From: Pleurotus ostreatus/Saccharomyces cerevisiae fusant
Lineage: Eukaryota; Opisthokonta
DNA length: 13,064 nt
Assembly: GCA_024196135.1 (NCBI GenBank)
Contig: JAMQCK010001009.1
Span: 1 to 13,064 of the forward strand
Reading direction: 5' to 3'
Shown here: piece after piece, positions 1 through 7,017 of the stretch
How the letters are laid out: each line of letters opens with the position of its first letter
How positions within the stretch are numbered: the first letter of the stretch is position 1
The notes under the pieces: model-generated
What the model saw: the letters and a program-made list of their open reading frames with translations, nothing else
Databases searched by the model: none
Told to the model about the DNA's origin: nothing
Translations under genes and position numbers: made by a program

Positions 1-683
1 AGGTGACTGAGCGCGTCGTTCCCGCCGACCTCGCCTGCGATCTTGCGGAACTCGCGTTCGTACTCGAGCAGCTCGCGCACCTGGCCTTCCCGATCCCGCA
101 CCGTCTCTTCCAGCCGGCGGATGACATCCCCTGCAATGCGCTCGAGCGTGGATTGATGTTGGAGGGGGTTCGCGTCGGTGGAATCTACTGTGCGGAGGTG
201 GACGAGGAACTTGTCTGTGGACTCGAGGTTCTGCGCGAGCACCTGCATAGGATCCTGCTCCGGTGCGCGTGGGGCCCTTTGTGGTGCTGGCGCTGGCTCG
301 CCAAACTCGGGGTCCATGTCCTGAGGCACATCCTCGGTGGCGCCTTCCGAGGGTTCTTCGTCTTGCGTGCCGTCGAAAGAGTGATCGGCGAAGGAGGGTT
401 CCTCTACATTAATGTCCGGATTGCCCTCCGCAGCGTGCGGGTCGCTGTCGATACCCTCTGCCCCTTCGTCGTACTCGATGCCGAACTCTTCTGCCAACAA
501 ACGCGAACCCGCGCTAGGCTCGGGCATGAGCGCGACAGCAAGCTCGTGCGCCAAAGAGTGCTGGCCGACTGCATTCTCGTCAGGGAGCCCGCGCAAAGAG
601 GCGCTCGACTTGCGGAGGCTAAGACTCTGACGCGACGGCGACTTCTGCGGCTGCAGATACGTGCGCGCTGTCTCGGCGGGCAT
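1..683 (-). CDS. Unrecognised acidic/helical protein, N-terminal part (runs off left edge)
   Basis: An uninterrupted reading frame on the minus strand starts at an ATG whose A is at 683. It runs 227 codons to the window edge without a stop, so the C-terminus is missing. The ATG has A at -3 and is the first in this frame after an in-frame TAG upstream. Residues 1-35 are Ser/Arg/Lys-rich. Residues ~43-75 form a distinctive block containing SLAHELAVALMPEPSAGSRL followed by LLAEEFGIEYDEG. Residues ~75-135 are strongly acidic and probably disordered. Residues ~141-227 are predicted helical and charged, with heptad-like spacing in IRRLEETVRDREGQVRELLE, suggesting a coiled coil. No signal peptide or membrane segment is visible. 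I do not recognise the family. The block structure looks like a conserved cytoplasmic or scaffold protein, but that is inference. The plus-strand frame across the same bases (3-734) is an antisense shadow. Confidence 0.72.
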   Translation of the reverse strand, partial: MPAETARTYLQPQKSPSRQSLSLRKSSASLRGLPDENAVGQHSLAHELAVALMPEPSAGSRLLAEEFGIEYDEGAEGIDSDPHAAEGNPDINVEEPSFADHSFDGTQDEEPSEGATEDVPQDMDPEFGEPAPAPQRAPRAPEQDPMQVLAQNLESTDKFLVHLRTVDSTDANPLQHQSTLERIAGDVIRRLEETVRDREGQVRELLEYEREFRKIAGEVGGNDALSH

Positions 684-803
684 GATGGCGATAGCGCGGG
701 TGATTGGGGACAGCGGTGGCTACGGCGAGGATGACGCAGACGACGACGGTGGCGAGAGTCAAGGGCGTTGCGACGCGTTCAGGAAGGTGCCACCAACTGG
801 GGA

Positions 804-881
804 TCACTGCGGCCAGAAGGGCCGGCTCCGTTGATAAATCGGCATCTGCCGGTTACGTTCAATGTTGAACTTGGTCGTCAT
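804..881 (-). promoter_or_regulatory. Upstream ORF (25 codons) in the leader of the minus-strand gene
   Basis: On the minus strand an ATG at 881 with G at -3 opens a 25-codon frame that begins MTTKFNIERN and ends at TGA (806-804), about 120 nt before the main ATG at 683. It is in the same frame as the main ORF but separated from it by this TGA and by further stops. I could not join it to the main ORF with an intron of the size used elsewhere here, so it reads as a uORF, which commonly dampens translation of the main ORF. This holds only if transcription starts upstream of 881, which the sequence cannot show. A separate tiny gene is possible but unsupported. Confidence 0.35.
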
Positions 882-1461
882 GGCACCTGCTTGTGTGTAT
901 GTTGACGCACTCCCTTCTGTACCTTAGAGCCTCACGCACAGCTTTGTCCCAGCTATGACGAATGAGAAATCACATCCGAGATGTGTTCTGGCGTAAAATT
1001 GCACCTACTCGGCGTGGAAAAAGGAAGCGAAACGCTCTGTCAGACTTATTCATACTCTGAGAAAAGGCCGGGAGAGAGCCTCGACGCAGGTATGTATAGC
1101 AGCAGGTCTCTTGGACCGTGTCTGCCTCCAGTCCAGACGATGCTTCTCTCGCGACCATTTACTGACACCTACGCAAGAGTATAAAGCACCGATTTGCTCA
1201 TCTTTCCAGGTTCACGACAATCTTTCTCCCTGGGAAAGTTCAATTTAAGCCAATAGTCCTGACTGAACTCGTCGGAGAGCCACCAATACTCTTGCAAGGT
1301 GCACTACCATAGGCTGATGAATGACGACGGACGACAAAATTCATAAGGAGGTCTGTATTCTTGCTCAATGTATATTGTGACCCACTTGGAGTATTCTTAA
1401 CAACTGTGTGCGTCCTTGAAGCTCCCACTATAGCGACGACTTCGTTGCGCGCCCATCAAAG

Positions 1462-1561
1462 TCAACTGTGACTTGTCACTGTACACGTGCAGTTGTACCC
1501 TTTTAGCTGTTCTCACGAATTTTCATTGTTCTTTCTCAACTGTGACGTCAAACTGACAAGT
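1462..1561. promoter_or_regulatory. Motif cluster upstream of the caleosin-like gene (E-box, CRE-type palindrome, repeats)
   Basis: Within 100 bp there are two copies of TCAACTGTGAC (1462-1472 and 1536-1546), a palindromic CACGTG (1484-1489), a palindromic TGACGTCA (1543-1550), and an 8-bp inverted pair, ACTTGTCA at 1471-1478 and TGACAAGT at 1554-1561. CACGTG is the classic site for bHLH factors, and TGACGTCA is the classic site for ATF/CREB-type bZIP factors, which in fungi are tied to stress, development and nutrient signals. The cluster lies about 170-270 bp upstream of the start at 1729, a usual distance for fungal promoters. Binding is inferred from motif identity only. Confidence 0.4.
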
Positions 1562-1671
1562 GTGCCTCGCCACCGCCTCTCCGTTCTCAATCAGGCGGTC
1601 TGTCTCCCCGCGCAGCACCAGAGATGAATGCCAACATATGCATCGAACGTCATGCACTCCACCGGCCAACA

Positions 1672-1677
1672 TATAAC
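1672..1677 (+). promoter_or_regulatory. TATA-like element of the caleosin-like gene
   Basis: TATAAC lies 57 bp before the ATG at 1729, the spacing expected for a TATA-like box with a short 5' leader. It is a weak sequence match and is supported mainly by position. Confidence 0.35.
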
Positions 1678-1728
1678 TCGCGACGAGCATGCCCTCCGCC
1701 CTCTTCACTCTAGGCTTGTGCACACACT

Positions 1729-3394
1729 ATGGCAGCTTTTCTGAAGAACACGACTGATAGCATCGGCAAAGGCGTCGGTGCTGGCGTCAAGGGCGTTGGA
1801 GACGGCCTTGGCGCTGGTGCTAGAGGTGTCGGCAACGGGCTTAACGCTGGGGTGAGAGGGGTCGGTAGCGTCGCCTCTGCTGGCGCGAGCATCTTCAACC
1901 CTTCCACACAGAAAGAGGAGCAGCAGGCTCCAGAGCAACACCCCGCTGTGAGCGCTTCCCCATCACAGCCACCAGCCGAACAATCTGTCGATCCGACTGC
2001 GCCAGCCGCACAGAAGACTGGCCAGCAAACTACGCAGCAAGTTCCCGAGCTAGCAACGAATGCGCAGGCGTCTCAGCCGCAGCAGGCGGAAAGCAAAGGC
2101 TTCGTCTCTGGCCTTACTTCCGGCGTTACATCCCTCGGTGGCAATGTCGGGCACGGGCTGACCACCGGCGCGTCCGCCGTCGTGAATCCAGCCGTGCAAG
2201 CGGGCCAGCTCGGCGGGCAATTCGTCCAGAGCGTCTCGTCCGCTGGCTTCGACATCGGAAAGGGCGTCGCCAAAACGGGAGCGAACGTTACGACTGGCGT
2301 GGTCAAGGGCACCGTCGATCTGGCGGGCACGGCGGTCGGCGGTATCGTCAACACCGCTGCAGAGACCAGCGGGAAGGTCTTCCAACCCATCGCGAGTGGA
2401 CTGAAGGCGGTGGAGGGTCTCCAGGCGCTCGGTGAGGGCTTGGAGAAGGTCAACGGGCTCCCGATGGCGGCTGTGAGCCAGGTGAGCACGTTGACAATGA
2501 AGGCGATGAACATGAGCGGAGTGGTACGTCTCACCTCTACTGGTCTGGTTGAAGCGGACTGACGAGCCTGTAGACGCCTACCTTCTTCGATCCCGATGCG
2601 GACGGCGTCGTCAACATCAACGACACCATCAAGGGACTCATCGTCTTGGGCCTGGAGGACAAGTATGCTACGTATGCGGCGTACGCACTACACACCATCT
2701 TCAGGTAGGTTGCGCCCGATTGTTCCAATTACCCGCCACTCAAGCGTACCGCAGCTACTCCACATCGAACTCCTGGGTCCCAGCCATGGACACCAATCTG
2801 CCTATTCATGTGAACAAGATGGTGAGAAGCCCTTTCTGCTGCCTGAACGCACTTGCTGACGATACCAGAACGACACGCGGTGGGGCAAGAACTGGGGCAC
2901 GTTCGAGCGGATGAACTGGTGCGACGACATCGAAGTCGAGACTGTAAGTCCTGCACGCTACCATGTTGACACACGCTGACGGTCTTTACAGTTCTTCCAG
3001 TAAGCGAGTTTCCGGCGATGTTGTAAATCTCGCGGTGCTGACGACACGACAGGACTGCGGAGCCCAAAGAGACGTCTGCCTTCGAGCGATGGAAGGAGAC
3101 CTTCAAGAAGGGACGTCAGTATTTCGGCGTGCTCCTGCTCATCTTTGAGTGGGGCACGACATGGCCCTTCTGGATGCCACCGCAGCCTCCGCAGGATATC
3201 CCGTTCAAGGACGATATCGGCAAGGTCGTCAGGGTAAGTGCTCGTCCAGCTGGCGCTCACGAGCTTCTTCTGACGTGGCTTCGCAGTCGGTCATCTTCCC
3301 GACCATCTTCAAGAACTTCCAGAACTCGCACGAGGGGCAGGAGAAGGAGGCGCCTCCCAGTCCGAACATGCCATCCGGCGCGACGAAAGCGTGA
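1729..3394 (+). CDS. Caleosin-family protein with long 11-mer-repeat N-terminal extension (7 exons, 454 aa)
   Basis: Proposed exons are 1729-2523, 2574-2704, 2755-2821, 2869-2943, 2992-2999, 3053-3233 and 3287-3394. All six introns are 47-53 nt with GT..AG ends, and five have a clear CTGAC-type branch site. The frame stays open over 454 residues. Residues 10-53 are four 11-residue Gly-rich repeats, 59-123 a Gln/Pro-rich linker, and 124-250 a further amphipathic, 11-periodic region. Residues 266-454 match the caleosin core. It has an EF-hand loop at 271-282 (DPDADGVVNIND; Asp rather than Glu at position 12), FSYSTSNSWVP (308-318) matching the caleosin FSYPT..SW.P region, FEWGTTW matching the family's EWG block, and a C-terminal PFKDDIGKVVRS stretch. 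Caleosins sit on lipid droplets or ER and, when they bind haem, act as Ca2+-dependent peroxygenases. Here both haem-ligand His positions appear replaced and the proline knot is weak, so catalysis is doubtful. Family call is confident; activity and location are inferred. Confidence 0.83.
1756..1887 (+). repeat. Four tandem 33-bp units encoding 11-residue Gly/Val repeats
   Basis: Residues 10-53 of the caleosin-like protein divide exactly into DSIGKGVGAGV, KGVGDGLGAGA, RGVGNGLNAGV and RGVGSVASAGA. The consensus is [K/R]GVGxGLxAGx. Synonymous positions differ between units, so this is a diverged coding repeat and not a recent microsatellite-like expansion. Eleven-residue periodicity is the hallmark of the 3-11 amphipathic helices in perilipins, synucleins and some LEA proteins. 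The high glycine content is unusual for a stable helix, so a glycine-zipper-like or disordered state is also possible. Confidence 0.75.
2098..2448 (+). repeat. Diverged 11-residue periodic region within the caleosin-like gene
   Basis: Residues 124-240 continue an 11-residue periodicity with more helical composition. The clearest stretch is residues 175-240, which reads as DIGKGVAKTGA, NVTTGVVKGTV, DLAGTAVGGIV, NTAAETSGKVF, QPIASGLKAVE, GLQALGEGLEK. Units alternate small/hydrophobic and Thr/Lys/Asp positions as in perilipin-type lipid-droplet helices. The periodicity was assigned by eye. The earlier part (124-174) fits the register less well. Confidence 0.55.
2992..2999 (+). other. 8-nt microexon (exon 5) of the caleosin-like gene
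   Basis: The frame can be kept open between EVET (exon 4) and TAEPKETS (exon 6) by an 8-nt exon, TTCTTCCA. It is flanked by a TTTACAG acceptor at 2985-2991 and a GTAAGC donor from 3000, with introns of 48 and 53 nt and CTGAC branch sites in both. It contributes Phe-Phe and the first two bases of Gln. Skipping it would shift the frame, because 8 is not a multiple of three. Confidence 0.7.
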
Positions 3395-3418
3395 TGCCGA
3401 ATATACGTGATTTGCGAG

Positions 3419-3424
3419 AATAAA
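3419..3424 (+). terminator. Poly(A) signal AATAAA of the caleosin-like gene
   Basis: A perfect AATAAA begins 25 nt after the TGA at 3392-3394. This is a plausible cleavage/polyadenylation signal implying a short 3' UTR. Position and exact match are the only support. Confidence 0.45.
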
Positions 3425-3621
3425 GGACTTGCTTTGCGCTTGTTGTACACTATACCATGTAACGTACCTTGTGACCTTTCTCTCTATCTCTAGTGTATAT
3501 CGGACATGCAACGCTCAGTCATGCAGCAGCGCCGCAGCGACCGACCCAAGGCGCAGTCGTACAGTGACTCGTTCTGAGTACAAACGCTACCCAGGCCAGA
3601 ATTCAAATGCTGCGGTATTAG

Positions 3622-3627
3622 TATAAG
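3622..3627 (+). promoter_or_regulatory. TATA-like element of LYC1-like copy 1
   Basis: TATAAG lies 47 bp upstream of the ATG at 3669 and is followed by a C/A-rich leader ending in the strong start context ACCGCCATGG. This is the only clear core-promoter match among the three paralogues. Confidence 0.35.
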
Positions 3628-3668
3628 AGGAACAGCGCAATCGCAGCACCTCACCTCCTACCACCGCC

Positions 3669-4938
3669 ATGGCCCACCTGAAGAACTTCACGCTATTTGT
3701 CGCGACTCCCGACCAAATCATTGAACATCGCAAGAGGACGTATGCTAGATGGGGCAAGGGCCATTATACTCTGGAGGAGTATTTGTCCGTATTCGAGGCG
3801 CTCGAGCATCAGGAGCACTCGGCGGACGGCAGGTCAAAGACATGGTTAGCCGCTCATATACTTCTTTATCCCCGTCCCGCTCACCATGGCCAGGGTACTC
3901 GCACCTAGGGATGATCCCGAGACGCTCGACTTCCCATGCGCTTGCCGGTCGTCAGTAATGTTCCCGCGACCATTCTGGAAACATAATTAACGTTTGCGCA
4001 GGTATCGCCGCGACGGCGTCTTTTACGACGGAGAGCTGCAGCGTGTCACTTGCTATAACGTCGGATTCGTGTACACGCACGATGACCAGCGTCGGAAGGG
4101 ATACGCCGCGCATATGATGCGGCTGCTTCACTGGGTCATCGCCGACGAACGTTTCTTGAAGGCATTCCCAGAGGAGTGGGGTGTGTCGCCGCAGAGGGTG
4201 CCTTCTGCGGGACGAGGGTACTTCTGTTCGCTCTACAGCGCTCTTGGGCCGGAGTTCTACGCGAAGTGCGGCGACACGCCTTCGACGAAGGGGTGGCTGC
4301 CCAAGGAGTCAAGGTCGACCGTCTGGGGGCTCGAAGTGTCTGCCAAGAGCGCGTCGGAGCCGAAGAGCGGGTGGAATTGGCTGGGCGACAAAGAAGTGGA
4401 GGAGGTTTGGGTCCAGGATGTGCCGCTCATGGAGAAGGACATCGTCGAGCTCGGGAAGCAGTTGCGCAAGCCAATCGCTTCCTTCCTGCCGACCGGAGGC
4501 GTCGCTGCTTCGGACCGTATGCTCTTCAGCCCGCCACATCGTCCCTTCCCGATGAAGTCGTATGGAATCAGGTCGACAACTGGAGAGCTCAGCTACGCGA
4601 CCTGGACGGTGAACCTGGCGAGCAAACCGCAGGGGCTGATCCTGACCAGGCTGCGGGTGCATAATGCGGCGCAGTTCAGGGAGTTGATAAGCGCAGTACT
4701 TTGGTATGCCAAGGAGAACGGTTTTCCGTCTGTCGAGACTTGGAATCTCCCTTCGCATCTCGAGGACGCTGCGCAGGAGATGGCTGGCGTGACGAGCGTG
4801 AGGGAGGGGAACCTGCCGGCTCTTAAGTTGTACGCGGTCGACGATGCGGAGTGGGCTTTCAACGAGAGGTAAGCATAGATCACTCTCGCCGTCTGTTTCT
4901 CTAACTGATTGGGTGCAATCAGATTCGGATGGGCTTGA
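3669..4938 (+). CDS. LYC1-like N-acetyltransferase, copy 1 (4 exons, 371 aa)
   Basis: Exons are 3669-3844, 3894-3950, 4002-4868 and 4923-4938. Introns are 49, 51 and 54 nt, all in phase 2, as in the two neighbouring copies. The start has an excellent context (ACCGCCATGG), and the N-terminus aligns with copies 2 and 3. The protein resembles the fungal LYC1 family of GNAT-fold lysine acetyltransferases, which transfer acetyl from acetyl-CoA to the side-chain amine of free L-lysine in lysine catabolism. The acetyl-CoA pyrophosphate-binding signature [Q/R]xxGx[G/A] is seen as RRKGYA (residues 108-113), followed by HMMRLLHW. Other shared blocks are WVLAPR.DPET, KCGDTPSTKGW and WYAKENGF..VETWNLPS. 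It is the most divergent of the three. Its last exon encodes FGWA instead of a Cys-Trp-Cys end, and residue 78 is Ser where the others have Thr. Family is confident; substrate is inferred from the family. Confidence 0.85.
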
Positions 4939-5431
4939 GCGAACCACGCATCTTAGCGCGAGCATTGTGCCCAGCGGGAACTCTTGGTAGCTGACAATGC
5001 GGCGCATCGAAGGGTAGTGAGGTTTGTCGCGAGTAGAAACCAATGTATATGATGGTGTAAGCAGAGGATTACGAATGTAATGAGAGCTCCAGACAAGACA
5101 ACGTTGAGCAGCAAGTCACTTCGTGACGCTTCCGGCATATGCCGAACTTGCCTTGCTCTCAACGCTTGTCAACCTCACACTGCCCCGGGCCTTGCCGCTA
5201 CCTTGCGAAGACTTACGCTACTCCTACAAAGATGCTACGATGCCGCCCGCCGTGTCCAAACGAAGAGTGCTTGTGTCTGGTGGCCTGTGACAAACGCGGG
5301 TCCAAAATGCCGGCGAACGCCGCGGCGGATGGTGAACCTCCCCAATCGATAGGCATTCGCAGGTTACGTCTTCCCCTCACAAGACTTCTCTTACCTCTAC
5401 ATCGCTCTTGCATTTGAGACTTTCTACAACG
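4939..5431 (+). other. Intergenic region between LYC1-like copies 1 and 2
   Basis: These 493 bp hold the 3' end of copy 1 and the promoter of copy 2. Short frames here have no family-like content. I looked for remnants of a further LYC1 copy and found none. The last ~60 bp before the copy 2 start are C/T-rich on the plus strand, as in many fungal leaders, and no TATA box or AATAAA was found. Confidence 0.5.
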
Positions 5432-6708
5432 ATGGCTGCTTACAAGGACTTGTCGCTATACCTCGCGACCCGCGAACAGGCCATAGAATCGCGCAAGCGG
5501 TCGTTCCAGGAATGGGCGAACGGGCTGACACTCGAGCAATACCTGGCTCGCGATGAGGCGCTCGAAAACCAGGAGAACGCAGTGGGCGGGAGATTCTTGA
5601 CCTGGTCAGTCCATAGCGTGCTACTGAATCTACCTTGCTCCCTGACGCCGTTCTGTAGGGTCCTTGCACCCCGGTCAGACCCAGAGACGGTGAACTTCAT
5701 GTGCGCCTGCGAAACGTAAGTCAGCGCCGTTCGTATGCAGTTTACTAACCTTGACTCACGATTCCCTAGCTACGGCCGCAGTGGTCGATACTTCGTCGAT
5801 GGCGAGCTGAAGACAGTCACTGCTTATGGCGTCGCCTCGGTCTTTACGCCAACAGAGAAACGCCGGAAAGGCTACGCGAACCATATGATGCGTCTGCTGC
5901 ATTGGGTGCTCGCCGATGAGAAATTCCTCAAATCATTCCCGGCCGAATGGGGCGCTCCGCCGCCGAGAGTCCCCATCGCAGGCTGCGGTTACTTCGCCAC
6001 ACTCTGGAGTGATGTAGGGAAGGACTTTTACAAGGCGTGCGGCGATACGCCATCGACCGACGGATGGGTCGTCCGAGATCCTATTTCGACAATCTGGGAC
6101 ATTGGCTCACTGCAGACGACTCAGCCGGCCGCGGAGTGGCAGTGGCTCGACAAAGACGAGGTGAAGGATGCGTGGCGCCAAGACGTCCCTCTCATGGAGC
6201 GCGACATTGTCGAGTTCGCCCGCACAAGGCAGGGAAAGCCAGTCGTGGCCTACTTGCCCGACGAAGGCGTCGCCGAATTCCAGCAGAACCGCGGATTGCT
6301 CAACCCGTCGCTGCATCCCTACCTCGTCAAGTCTTGGGGCGTGAAGGCTGCGTCTGGCGACCTCGCTTATGCGTCCTGGACGATTCAGATAGCATCCCCG
6401 AGCGCGAAGACGCTCCTTTTGACACGCTTACGCGCGCGAAGCGTAGCGCAGTACAAGGGCCTGATGAATGCGATCTTTTGGTACGCGAAGGAGAATGGGT
6501 TTCACAAGGTCGAGACCTGGAATCTGCCGTCGATTTATGAGGAGGAGGCGAGAGCGGCGGGTGGAGTGACGGCTGAGAGGCCGAAGCATCTTCCCGCGCT
6601 GAAGTTCTATGCTGGGGACGAGGTAGACTGGATGTTCAACGAGAAGTGAGTGGTCGCTCAATTGAGCTGTCACATACTAACGCTGGAGACAGTTACTGCT
6701 GGTGCTAA
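5432..6708 (+). CDS. LYC1-like N-acetyltransferase, copy 2 (4 exons, 373 aa)
   Basis: Exons are 5432-5604, 5659-5715, 5770-6645 and 6693-6708. Introns are 54, 54 and 47 nt, and the last contains a perfect TACTAAC branch site. The start at 5432 (ACGATGG) was chosen because MAAYKDLSLYLAT aligns with the starts of the other copies. It is a LYC1-family GNAT: RRKGYA at residues 108-113 is the acetyl-CoA signature, followed by HMMRLLHWVLADE, with conserved WGAPPPRV, CGDTPSTDGW, QDVPLMERDIVE and WYAKENGF blocks. The 16-nt final exon gives a C-terminal NYCWC. By family it should acetylate L-lysine or a related amine using acetyl-CoA, and it has no visible targeting signal. Intron 1 is 54 nt and has no in-frame stop, so its retention would insert 18 residues rather than truncate the protein. 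The introns at this position in the other copies are not multiples of three, which supports splicing. Confidence 0.87.
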
Positions 6709-7017
6709 AAACTACCTTGCGTCTCTAAAAAATCAATGCAGAACCATTGTCCACCGTCTCTCGCGTCGCGATTTGTTCTCAGATCCCAACAGACATGACA
6801 AGTGCCCGTCGCATTCGTCTGTTCGTCTTGAATCAGTGATATGGTCCCACGACGATGGGTACCTATCCCCGAGGCAATGAGCTGGTCTCCGGCGAATGCC
6901 GCCATCGATGTGCACTGCATTTGCTACGACGGCCGTACTCAATCACACAGATTTTGCCTCCTCCACCCATCCTCGTATCATCGACGAGTGCACTTTTTTC
7001 CGTCTCATCGCCCCAAT
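6709..7017 (+). other. Intergenic region between LYC1-like copies 2 and 3
   Basis: These 309 bp carry the 3' end of copy 2 and the promoter/leader of copy 3. From 6841 an ATG frame is open and in frame with the copy 3 start at 7018. It is treated as leader sequence because neither paralogue has matching residues. No TATA box, AATAAA or repeat of note was seen. Confidence 0.5.

Larger units (their letters stand above)
684..1728. other. Divergent intergenic region between minus-strand gene and caleosin-like gene
   Basis: About 1 kb lies between two divergently oriented start codons. Short frames exist on both strands, but none shows family-like composition, plausible splice pairing or a good start, so I call no gene. 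The left part holds the minus-strand gene's leader, including its uORF and one ACGCGT at 773-778. The middle (about 890-1440) is AT-richer, with a TATAAA at 1180-1185 and CCAAT at 1250-1254 and 1283-1287, none placed at a convincing distance from a gene start. The right part (1440-1728) carries the denser motif cluster listed separately. No tRNA, transposon end or long repeat was seen. Confidence 0.6.

Noticed and set aside
3..734. Long plus-strand frame of 243 codons at the left edge
   Set aside because: It lies antisense to the minus-strand gene, begins at a non-ATG triplet set by the window edge, and has Leu/Arg/Cys-rich shadow composition. The minus-strand frame has coherent acidic and helical segments.
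619..807. Minus-strand frame with a hydrophobic, membrane-like stretch
   Set aside because: It starts at GTG rather than ATG and overlaps the leader and first codons of the minus-strand gene in another frame. The hydrophobic run is likely incidental.
970..1428. Several ~60-codon frames on both strands in the divergent intergenic region
   Set aside because: They are near chance length, do not resemble known families, and I found no convincing splice pairs linking them.
1705..2534. Minus-strand frames opposite exon 1 of the caleosin-like gene
   Set aside because: Their Pro/Ser/Thr-rich repeats are the reverse complement of the Gly/Ala/Val repeat codons, so they are antisense shadows.
4309..5043. 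Minus-strand frame of 244 codons across LYC1-like copy 1
   Set aside because: It is antisense to a well-supported acetyltransferase exon and has Arg/Leu/His-rich composition typical of shadows.
6972..6988. Small hairpin CTCGT/ACGAG in the leader of LYC1-like copy 3
   Set aside because: A 5-bp stem is expected by chance and has no supporting context.
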